DNA of 43,441 nt from the NCBI GenBank assembly GCA_964480945.1, contig CAYZRX010000028.1, positions 1-43,441 of the forward strand, given 5' to 3'. Under the pieces are notes generated by a model. It had not been told where the DNA came from. It searched no databases and saw only the letters and a program-made list of their open reading frames with translations. The stretch's first letter is position 1; every line of letters begins with the position of its first letter. The DNA is from VGWB01 sp964480945. Its GTDB lineage: Bacteria > Bacteroidota > Ignavibacteria > UBA10030. Positions 7,898 to 15,328 of this stretch are shown here, in pieces. The translations under genes were made by a program, and so were the position numbers.

Positions 7898-8592
7898 GAT
7901 TCTCTCCAGAACGAGCAGAGCGCGCTGTGGGGTTGTTGTTTTTCCTTCCTAGCTTTTGAATATACGAAAAAGCCCCCCAAGTTCCAATTCTATCTACCAC
8001 ACCTACCGCTCTTTGCAGAAGTTGCTCCAACACTCATCGGCGACTTCACGCCAGCAACCGGGCCTTGGCGGATGTGTTGCCTTTCAGAACGCAGCAGCTG
8101 GGAGGTGTTTCTCTACTCCGCGCGCCTCGCTCCCCGCTTCCGCATGCAAAGCAGACGAACCCTCTCTAACTAATTGCACCAGAAGCTTCCGCTTAAAGTT
8201 CTTTCTTCGCCCAGCGTACTTTGTAATTTTTCCCCTTGCATCCAGCCTCGCACGGTGTTATACTTACAACCCCTAGCCGCTTTCCAATTGGCTGTTTATA
8301 ATTTGTTGACAACTTTTTTCTCGTCCCCCTTGCCTCCTTCGTCCTTGAAATATATGCTCGGTTTCGCCCGTCTCTACGGTGTTAATATCGCTGTTACTAA
8401 CTCTAAGATGCCCTTTGTTTATTGCGACTTGGCGCCGTTGAATCATGTTGATAACTCTATGGTTCGCTGTAACTTAATAAATTCCGCCTTCTTCAGCTTG
8501 TTGGCTTACGTGTTCACGGTGTGTTGATAGCGGCCGATTGATTTTTGCTAATACCCCTTACTCGATCTGTTGAAGTTCATCGCCAGCACCCA
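7898..8592. other. rpmH-dnaA intergenic region; putative oriC with DnaA boxes
   Basis: A 695-nt spacer without a convincing gene. The half nearer dnaA holds several nonamers resembling the complement of the DnaA box TTATCCACA, all in one orientation: TGTTGACAA (8304-8312), TGTTAATAT (8380-8388), TGTTGATAA (8446-8454) and TGTTGATAG (8522-8530). A weaker TGTTACTAA lies at 8392-8400. Short AT-rich patches occur around 8222-8232, 8295-8320 and 8470-8482. Gene strand switches here: leftward genes to the left, rightward to the right, as expected at a bidirectional origin. The rpmH promoter occupies the left end. Origin function is inferred from context and box matches. Confidence 0.65.
7959..7987 (-). 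promoter_or_regulatory. candidate sigma-70 promoter for rpmH operon
   Basis: On the minus strand TTGGAA (7982-7987) and TATATT (7959-7964) are separated by exactly 17 nt and lie about 60 nt ahead of the rpmH ATG. Matched by eye. Confidence 0.5.
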
Positions 8593-10047
8593 ATGTCCGT
8601 TCAGCAAGTCATGCAGGAATCGGTATCTGTAAACGCGGATGCTCAACGCGTCTGGGAAGCCTGTCTGGTAGCAATACAGAACAGGGTTACTAGCCTGAGC
8701 TTCAAGACGTGGTTCCAACCTATTGCTCCAATCCGGCTGGTGGGTAACGACTTGACGGTCCAAGTCCCAAGCCAGTTTTTCTACGACTGGGTTGAACAGC
8801 ACTACAACGCTCTTATCCGAGAGACGATAGCCAGTGTCCTTGGCGAGAACGCTCACCTATACTATTCCATCGCAGCAGACGAGAACCCGCTGGAGTCTGA
8901 TCCTCTGCCACACCCGACGGTCGTCGCGGGCCAAACGCGGGACCCGCAGATTGGTCCGGCAGCTCCCAGCTTCCTGCCGAGGTCCGCTTTTCGCCAGACG
9001 GATCAGCTTCCTGCTCAGAGCAACCTCAATCCGCGCTACACATTTGACAACTTCATCAAAGGGGACAGCAACCAGCTTGCGCGCGCTGCTGCCTTGGCGG
9101 TAGCCAACAATCCCGGCGGCACGTCGTTTAACCCCCTCGTCATCTACGGGGGCACCGGCCTTGGGAAAACACACTTGATGCACGCCCTGGGAAACCACGC
9201 CATCGCAATAGGAAAGACGAGGCGCGTGGTTTACGTTTCCAGTGAGAAGTTCACGATCGAATTTGTTGAGGCAATTCAAGCTGACCGTGTCAATGAGTTC
9301 TCGCATTTCTACCGGAGCGTTGACCTTTTGATAGTGGACGATATTCAATTCTTCTCAGGAAAGGAGAAGACGCAGGACAATTTCTTCCACACGTTCAACA
9401 CCCTGTATCAGCTCGGCAAACAGATTGTCCTTTCCTCCGATCTCCCGCCGAAGGAGCTGAAGGGGCTTGACGAGCGCCTCATCTCTCGCTTTCAGTCCGG
9501 CCTGACCGCCGACATCCAGCCACCCGATCTCGAGACACGCACGGCAATTCTGCGTCGAAAAAGCGAGGACAACAGCTTTGAATTGCCTCCCGACGTGATC
9601 GACTTTATCGCGGCTAATGTTACCAGCAATATTCGCGAATTGGAGGGCTGCCTCATTAGTCTGATAGCGCGCGCATCTCTTGACGACAGGGAGGTAAATA
9701 TTGAGCTCGCTCGCGAGGTCCTACGGATGGTTGTCAATGATGTAAAATCGCCCGTCAATATTGATCAAATTCAACGTCTCGTCTGTGAGTTTTATGATAT
9801 CCCTGAGGACCTGCTGCGGGCAAAAACCCGGAAGCAGGAGGTAGTAAATGCCCGGCAGGTTGCCATGTACCTCGCCAAAGAATTGACAAATTCTTCTCTC
9901 AAGACGATCGGTTTGCACTTCGGAGGACGAGATCACAGCACGGTGATCCATGCCTGTCAATCTATTCAAGACCGATTGGGAAACGACGGGTCCTTCAAGC
10001 AGAATATTGAACAACTTCGCCGCCGGATTGAAATGAGCGGTCGCTAG
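8593..10047 (+). CDS. dnaA: chromosomal replication initiator DnaA
   Basis: AAA+ ATPase that binds DnaA boxes, melts the origin and recruits helicase. Domain I begins at about residue 14 (VWEACLVAIQNRVTSLSFKTWFQPI). A variable linker follows, then the NPRYTFDNFIKGDSNQLA start of the AAA+ domain. Walker A is GGTGLGKTH and Walker B is LLIVDDIQFF, with sensor RLISRFQSGL. The C-terminal DNA-binding helix-turn-helix signature is GGRDHSTVIHACQ. I use the ATG at 8593, giving 484 residues. An in-frame TTG at 8545 would add 16 residues unlike other DnaA N-termini, and an ATG six codons downstream is also possible. No strong Shine-Dalgarno precedes any of these. Confidence 0.97.
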   Translation: MSVQQVMQESVSVNADAQRVWEACLVAIQNRVTSLSFKTWFQPIAPIRLVGNDLTVQVPSQFFYDWVEQHYNALIRETIASVLGENAHLYYSIAADENPLESDPLPHPTVVAGQTRDPQIGPAAPSFLPRSAFRQTDQLPAQSNLNPRYTFDNFIKGDSNQLARAAALAVANNPGGTSFNPLVIYGGTGLGKTHLMHALGNHAIAIGKTRRVVYVSSEKFTIEFVEAIQADRVNEFSHFYRSVDLLIVDDIQFFSGKEKTQDNFFHTFNTLYQLGKQIVLSSDLPPKELKGLDERLISRFQSGLTADIQPPDLETRTAILRRKSEDNSFELPPDVIDFIAANVTSNIRELEGCLISLIARASLDDREVNIELAREVLRMVVNDVKSPVNIDQIQRLVCEFYDIPEDLLRAKTRKQEVVNARQVAMYLAKELTNSSLKTIGLHFGGRDHSTVIHACQSIQDRLGNDGSFKQNIEQLRRRIEMSGR

Positions 10048-10515
10048 ATGTTCACGCTCTTCATTCAGCCATTCCCTTTTTTCCTGTGTTCAAGCCGAGG
10101 CTACGCAACTCCTCTTCACCACCCTCTATTCAGCCTAGATACGAGAGGAAAATTGTGTGGACAACTGTGACTAGGCCGTTGATGAAAAACAGAACTTTTC
10201 GGTCGTTCACATTTCAGTCTATACTTGTTAATAAACTCCGACTTATAGACGTCTTTTTCACCTTCACTCTCGCTCTCCAGAAACAAAGAACAGCCTTCTC
10301 CTCGCTGATCATCTTACAGTAACGTCTAGGTTCTTCTCTTATCAACATGCTTATAACTATTACAATAATTTCTTCTTAATTAAATACATCATTATGCTGT
10401 TAAGAAATGGCCTCTCACGGCCGCTTCTACCAGGTTCAGGTTGTAAATAGCCAGAATTTTTGGTATTTTTTCTGAAACTATCTCCACCGCCAACCTCATG
10501 CAAAAGGAGGTTTGA
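10048..10515. other. dnaA-dnaN intergenic region; AT-rich, possible second half of origin
   Basis: A 468-nt spacer with no credible gene. It holds box-like nonamers TGTGGACAA (10156-10164; complement TTGTCCACA), TGTTAATAA (10226-10234) and TTATCAACA (10339-10347). The last is followed directly by a very AT-rich stretch at about 10350-10405, which could serve as a duplex-unwinding element. The dnaN ribosome-binding site closes the region. This resembles the downstream part of bipartite origins such as that of Bacillus subtilis; the function is inferred. Confidence 0.5.
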
Positions 10516-11631
10516 ATGAAATTCACCGCTCCAAGCAATGAATTACAGAAGGCGTTGAGCAAGATAAGCGGCGTTGTCCCTTCGAAATCAACTCTCCCTA
10601 TCCTTGAAAACATTCTCTTCCAAGTTTCAAAAAATACTCTCCACTTGGCAGCCACGGATCTGGAGATATCCATGTCTGCTTCAATGGAGATAAAGGGAAG
10701 TGACGATGGATCCATCGCTGTTCCGGCTAAACGCCTTATGGAAACAATCAGGGCTCTGCCGAACATTCAGCTCATTTTCCATGCTGATCTGGCGACGAAC
10801 AAGATCAAGATGATTACAGAAATGGGCGAATATGTGTTGATGGGGGAGTCAAGTGAGGAGTTTCCTACTATACCACAGTTCAAGGGTGAGGAGAAAATCG
10901 TGCTGGATGGAGAGATGCTCCGGAAGTTAATTCACAGGACAATTTTCTCCGTGAGCACAGATGAGTTGCGCCCCGCAATGACTGGCGTGCTGCTACAGGT
11001 GAAGGAAAGCGAACTGAGGGCGGTCGCAACAGACGGTCACAGACTGGTGCGGATCAATTATACAGGCCTTAAAGCGTCAAAGGTGAAACGGGAAATAATC
11101 GTCCCTGCGAAGGCGCTGACGCTTGTCGCTCGTTCTGCAGAAGATGGAGAGAATACATTCTCGGTAAACGCAACGCACGTGCAATTTTCGTTCGGCACGA
11201 CAACCCTAACGTCCCGCGTGATCGAGGAAAGCTACCCGAACTATGAGTCGGTTATTCCCCTAGATAACGATAAGAAACTCGTTGTGAATCGGGATCAGAT
11301 GCTCGCTTCTGTACGGAGGGTTGCACTCTATTCGAGTTCCACAACGCGACAGGTCCGGTGCTCACTGAAAAAGAACGAGCTGCGCATTATGGCCGAGGAT
11401 GTTGATTTCGGCGGGGAAGCCAAAGAGAAGATTCCTTGTGACTACGCCGCCGACGATCTTGAGATAGGGTTCAACTCCACCTATCTGACGGATATTCTTT
11501 CGCACCTTGATAGCGAAGAGGTTGAGTTCAAGCTTGGAAGCTCGGTACGCGCGGCGATCATTACGCCCGCGAAGCAAGACCAGAACGAGGACCTCCTCAT
11601 GCTCGTGATGCCAATGCGGTTGAACGCTTGA
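10516..11631 (+). CDS. dnaN: DNA polymerase III subunit beta (sliding clamp)
   Basis: Ring-shaped processivity clamp that tethers polymerase III to DNA. The product is 371 residues, normal length. It has the three repeated clamp folds, starting MKFTAPSNELQKALSKISGV. Family segments TLPILENILFQV, ATDGHRLVRI, LLMLVMPMRL and the C-terminal MRL are present. The ATG is well supported by an AAAGGAGG at 10503-10510, the clearest ribosome-binding site in the core. It follows dnaA after a 468-nt AT-rich spacer and precedes recF. Confidence 0.97.
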   Translation: MKFTAPSNELQKALSKISGVVPSKSTLPILENILFQVSKNTLHLAATDLEISMSASMEIKGSDDGSIAVPAKRLMETIRALPNIQLIFHADLATNKIKMITEMGEYVLMGESSEEFPTIPQFKGEEKIVLDGEMLRKLIHRTIFSVSTDELRPAMTGVLLQVKESELRAVATDGHRLVRINYTGLKASKVKREIIVPAKALTLVARSAEDGENTFSVNATHVQFSFGTTTLTSRVIEESYPNYESVIPLDNDKKLVVNRDQMLASVRRVALYSSSTTRQVRCSLKKNELRIMAEDVDFGGEAKEKIPCDYAADDLEIGFNSTYLTDILSHLDSEEVEFKLGSSVRAAIITPAKQDQNEDLLMLVMPMRLNA

Positions 11632-11660
11632 TCGGAGGCGCAGACAGAAGTGTTTCCGCG

Positions 11661-11696
11661 GATAGCCCCATCTCGGAGAGCGGGATTGGGGCTATC
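11661..11696 (+). other. dnaN-recF intergenic hairpin
   Basis: A perfect 10-bp inverted repeat, GATAGCCCCA (11661-11670) with TGGGGCTATC (11687-11696), encloses a 16-nt loop in the short dnaN-recF spacer. No T-tract follows, so it is not a standard intrinsic terminator. It may be an mRNA processing or stability element, or a partial attenuator. Confidence 0.5.
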
Positions 11697-11720
11697 GCGT
11701 TGTAGGTGAGCGCGGTGAAG

Positions 11721-12872
11721 ATGAAACTCGTCAGCGTCGATATCGTGAACTTTCGGAATCACGCGCACACAGGATTCAACGCCGCGGAGCGCGTTAACAG
11801 TTTTGTCGGTGACAATGGACAGGGAAAAACCAGCTTGCTGGAGGCAATTTCGGCTCTCTGCCTTACGAAAAGTGTATTTGGAAGCAGGGATGGCGTGCTC
11901 GTTCAGAGAGGTAAAGACGCCTTTAGTGTGCGCGGGGAGCTGCAGGGCGACACTGGGGTTCGATATGGTATCGGGCTGTCGTACAGCGTAGGAGAGGACG
12001 AAAAGATCTTCACGATCAACGGCACCGCGCTCGAAAAATTTTCAGACGTTGTAGGTCAATTTCCGGTTGTTGCACTAGCACCGGAGATCGGAGCGCTGAC
12101 GCTCGGGGGCCCCGTCGAGCGCCGAAAGTTTTTGGATTTTGTCCTTGCGCAGACGAGCCGGATCTATCTCGAGGATCTGATCGAATATCGGCGGGTGCTA
12201 AGGCAGCGCAACAGAATTTTGCTGGACGCGAAGCTCAGGAGGCTCGACTGCAAAGAACTCCTCGAGCCATGGACCGCCGAGTTGATCGATCGCGGGTCGC
12301 GACTTACCGTGCGACGCGCTGCGTTCGTTGAGGAATTCAAACCTCTCGTCGAGGCAGCCTACAATGATCTTGCCGGGACGATGGAAACGCCTGGGGTTCG
12401 CTATGACCCGTCAATTCCGATGGAGGTGGCGACCTCGGAGGAGAGCGTTCGCGCCATGTTTGAGGCCGACCTATTGCGCAAAGGCGAGGATGAGCGGCGG
12501 GCCGGCGCCACGCTGGTCGGGCCACACAGGGACGAGGTTCGGCTGACGATCAACGGGCTGGGGTTACGGAAGTACGCTTCCCAGGGCCAACACAAGACCT
12601 TTGTGGTCGCACTGAAGGTGGCGGAGTTTAGGTATTTGCTGCAGCGGTGCAACGAGAGGCCAATCCTGCTTCTCGACGATGTCTTTGGGGAGCTTGATGT
12701 TCACCGCGCCGGTCGGCTGTTGGAGCTCATCGGGTCCCTTGGCCAGGCGTTCATAACAGCGACGGGTGACAACGCGTTGCCCGGGGGCTTCCAGTGGGGC
12801 GCCCCGAATCGGCGATTTCTCGTTCATGAAGGCAGCGTTGTGTATGAGGAGGCGACCAGCATCAGCTGCTAG
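11721..12872 (+). CDS. recF: DNA replication and repair protein RecF
   Basis: SMC-like ATPase that helps RecOR load RecA at gapped DNA. The N-terminus reads MKLVSVDIVNFRNH, matching the family. Walker A is GDNGQGKTSLLEAI at about residues 31-44, the ABC-type region is near LVGPHRDEV and KYASQGQHKTFVVALK, and Walker B is PILLLDDVFGELD. I start at the ATG at 11721; the in-frame GTG at 11706 would add only five residues. The product is 383 residues, in the usual 360-400 range. Its 3' end overlaps the next gene by 29 nt. Confidence 0.95.
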   Translation: MKLVSVDIVNFRNHAHTGFNAAERVNSFVGDNGQGKTSLLEAISALCLTKSVFGSRDGVLVQRGKDAFSVRGELQGDTGVRYGIGLSYSVGEDEKIFTINGTALEKFSDVVGQFPVVALAPEIGALTLGGPVERRKFLDFVLAQTSRIYLEDLIEYRRVLRQRNRILLDAKLRRLDCKELLEPWTAELIDRGSRLTVRRAAFVEEFKPLVEAAYNDLAGTMETPGVRYDPSIPMEVATSEESVRAMFEADLLRKGEDERRAGATLVGPHRDEVRLTINGLGLRKYASQGQHKTFVVALKVAEFRYLLQRCNERPILLLDDVFGELDVHRAGRLLELIGSLGQAFITATGDNALPGGFQWGAPNRRFLVHEGSVVYEEATSISC

Positions 12873-13143
12873 GCCCCTTGGGGAGGCGCTCGAGGAACTC
12901 GTTGAGAAGCTCGGAATCAAGAAGAAGCTTCGAGAGTATGAAGCCGTCGAGCGTTGGGAGGAAGTCGTGGGTCAACAAATTGGACGGGTTACACGCGCGA
13001 CAAAGATCACGAAGGGCGTTCTGTTTGTAAGGGTCAGAACGGGCACATGGCGGAACGAGTTGGGGATGCGAAAGCAAGAGATTATTCGGAAAATCAACCA
13101 GGTGCTCGGTGACGAAATAGTTGTGGACATCAGGTTTCATTAA
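12844..13143 (+). CDS. DUF721 protein, probable DciA-type replicative helicase loader
   Basis: Small basic protein of 99 residues. The N-terminal KH-like DUF721 pattern is visible: LGEALEELVEKLGIKKKLREYEAVERWEEVVG, then KGVLFVRVRTGTWRNEL and QEIIRKINQVLGDEIVVDIRF. DUF721 defines DciA, the ancestral loader of the DnaB helicase, which is often encoded between recF and gyrB, as here. The ATG at 12844 lies inside the recF end (29-nt overlap, different frame), and an upstream in-frame extension is antisense to nothing but reads through recF sequence unlike the family. It ends 12 nt before gyrB. Family assignment is by pattern; the loader role follows from family and place. Confidence 0.82.
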   Translation: MRRRPASAARPLGEALEELVEKLGIKKKLREYEAVERWEEVVGQQIGRVTRATKITKGVLFVRVRTGTWRNELGMRKQEIIRKINQVLGDEIVVDIRFH

Positions 13144-13155
13144 AGGGGAAGCTTT

Positions 13156-15273
13156 ATGGCGGAGGCTACAACGGAGATGAAAACCAAAAGGCGAAGTGGG
13201 AAGGGGAAGGCAAAAGAGGAGCAGGGCGGGAAGGGTGCGGTTCCCAGGCAGCAGAGTGGAAACGGGTCGGTGTCGGGGTACACAGCTGACGACATCACAG
13301 TTCTCAAAGGCCTTGAGGCGGTACGGCGCAGGCCGGCGATGTATATCGGCGACACAAGCACGCGCGGCCTCCATCACCTTGTCTATGAAGTCGTCGACAA
13401 CTCGATCGATGAAGCGCTTGCAGGCTACTGCAAGAGCATCACCGTCACCATCAACACTGACGGGTCCGTGACCGTTGACGACGACGGCCGGGGCATCCCG
13501 ACGGAGATCCACCCCGAGGAAAAGAGGTCGGCCTTGGAAGTAGTGATGACGATGCTTCACGCCGGGGGGAAGTTCGACAAGAATACATATAAGGTCTCAG
13601 GCGGGCTTCACGGCGTCGGTGTTTCTGTGGTGAACGCGCTGAGCGAGTTGCTTGAAGTGGAGGTTTGCCGCGAGGGGAAGATCTTCTATCAGAAGTACAA
13701 GAAGGGGGAGCCAGCCGCACCTGTCAAGGTGACCGGAAAGGTTGAGAAGGGGAAGACCGGCACAAAGATCACGTTTCTGCCTGACGGAGGGATCTTCAAG
13801 AACCGGAGCTTCAAGTTCGAAACAATTGCCGAGCGGCTTCGCGAGTTAGCGTTTCTCAATCCGGATGTCGTGCTGCGCATCGAGGATCTTCGATCGAAGA
13901 ATGGCGACGAGGAGGTTTTTCACTTCGAAGGTGGCCTCAAGGAGTTCGTGCAGTATACCGACGCGACGCGCCATGCGATCGTCAAGAAACCGTTCTACGT
14001 AAAAGGTCAGGACAACGACGAAAGCGGGCGCGTGGTAGAGGTCGAGGTGGCGTTTCAGTTCAACGACGAATTCACCGAGAACATCTTCACCTATGTCAAC
14101 AACATCAACACGCATGAAGGTGGAACGCACCTCGTCGGGTTTCGCACGGCGATTACGCGCACGATCAACAACTATGGGTACAAGAACGGATTGATCAAGG
14201 AGGGGGGCATTCAGCTGGTTGGCGATGACTTCCGGGAGGGGCTGACGGCCGTTATGAGCGTGAAGGTTCCGGAGCCGCAGTTCGAAGGGCAGACCAAAAC
14301 GAAGCTCGGGAACAGCGAGGTAAAGAGCATCGTCGAGTCGGTTGTGGGCGGAGCACTGCAGAGCTGGCTTGAGGAGAATTCACCGGATGCGAAGCGGATT
14401 ATTGACAAATGTCTTCGGGCGGCAGAGGGGCGGGAGGCAGCACGCAAGGCACGCGACCTTACGAGGAGGAAAAATGCGCTCGACAGCGGAGGGTTGCCGG
14501 GAAAGCTTGCCGACTGCTCTATCAACGACCCGGAACACTGTGAACTCTATCTCGTTGAAGGCGATTCTGCCGGAGGGAGCGCGAAACAAGGTAGGGACAG
14601 GCGATTCCAGGCGATCCTGCCGCTCAAGGGTAAGATCCTGAACGTCGAAAAGGCGCGCCTGCACAAGATCCTGGAGAACGAGGAAATACGGGCAATTTTC
14701 ACGGCGATCGGAGCCGGCGTCGGCGAGGACTTTGATGCGACGAAAATCCGGTATGGGAAGATTATCCTGATGTGCGACGCCGACGTCGACGGCTCACACA
14801 TCCGAACGCTTTTGCTCACGCTTTTCTTCCGCTACATGAAGGAGCTCATTGAGCTCGGCCATGTGTACATTGCGCAGCCCCCACTGTACAAGCTGAAGAA
14901 AGGGAAACAGGAGCTGTACGCGTTTGACGAGGACGAGCGGGACGAAATCATCAAACGGCTGCGAAGCGAGAAGAAGGGAGCCCGTGGTCAGAAACAAGAG
15001 GAAGCTGAGGAGACACAGGCGGTGACGGAAGAGGGTGGGATCGTCAGCACCGACGGGATCGTCATCTCCCGCTTCAAGGGGCTGGGCGAAATGAATCCGG
15101 AGCAGCTCTGGGGGACAACCATGAATCCCGAGACGCGTACCGTGCTGCTGGTAACGATAGAAAGTGCGGCAGACGCGGACCGCACGTTTTCAATTCTGAT
15201 GGGAGATGAAGTCGAGCCGCGGCGGGATTTCATCGAGAAGAACGCGAAGTATGTACGGAACCTCGACGTATAG
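13156..15273 (+). CDS. gyrB: DNA gyrase subunit B
   Basis: ATPase subunit of gyrase (A2B2), which introduces negative supercoils. The product is 705 residues. GHKL ATPase signatures are AVRRRPAMYIG, EVVDNSIDEALAG, VDDDGRGIPTEIHP and GGLHGVGVSVVNALS. The TOPRIM domain has LVEGDSAGGSAKQGRDR and the metal motif DADVDGSHIRTLLL. The C-terminus ends with RFKGLGEMNPEQLW and RRDFIEKNA. It is longer than the roughly 640-residue short type because of a Lys/Gly/Gln-rich N-terminal leader of about 40 residues and a Glu/Gln-rich insertion near residues 610-630. An AAGGGGAAG sits just ahead of the ATG. Confidence 0.97.
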   Translation: MAEATTEMKTKRRSGKGKAKEEQGGKGAVPRQQSGNGSVSGYTADDITVLKGLEAVRRRPAMYIGDTSTRGLHHLVYEVVDNSIDEALAGYCKSITVTINTDGSVTVDDDGRGIPTEIHPEEKRSALEVVMTMLHAGGKFDKNTYKVSGGLHGVGVSVVNALSELLEVEVCREGKIFYQKYKKGEPAAPVKVTGKVEKGKTGTKITFLPDGGIFKNRSFKFETIAERLRELAFLNPDVVLRIEDLRSKNGDEEVFHFEGGLKEFVQYTDATRHAIVKKPFYVKGQDNDESGRVVEVEVAFQFNDEFTENIFTYVNNINTHEGGTHLVGFRTAITRTINNYGYKNGLIKEGGIQLVGDDFREGLTAVMSVKVPEPQFEGQTKTKLGNSEVKSIVESVVGGALQSWLEENSPDAKRIIDKCLRAAEGREAARKARDLTRRKNALDSGGLPGKLADCSINDPEHCELYLVEGDSAGGSAKQGRDRRFQAILPLKGKILNVEKARLHKILENEEIRAIFTAIGAGVGEDFDATKIRYGKIILMCDADVDGSHIRTLLLTLFFRYMKELIELGHVYIAQPPLYKLKKGKQELYAFDEDERDEIIKRLRSEKKGARGQKQEEAEETQAVTEEGGIVSTDGIVISRFKGLGEMNPEQLWGTTMNPETRTVLLVTIESAADADRTFSILMGDEVEPRRDFIEKNAKYVRNLDV

Positions 15274-15328
15274 GAACACACGCCCGCCCTTACACAGGCA
15301 ATCAAGGAGGTATTAAGAGAAAGACCGA

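Noticed and set aside
8545..8592. TTG at 8545 as the dnaA start
   Set aside because: The 16 added residues do not resemble DnaA N-termini and no ribosome-binding site precedes it; the ATG at 8593 is preferred.
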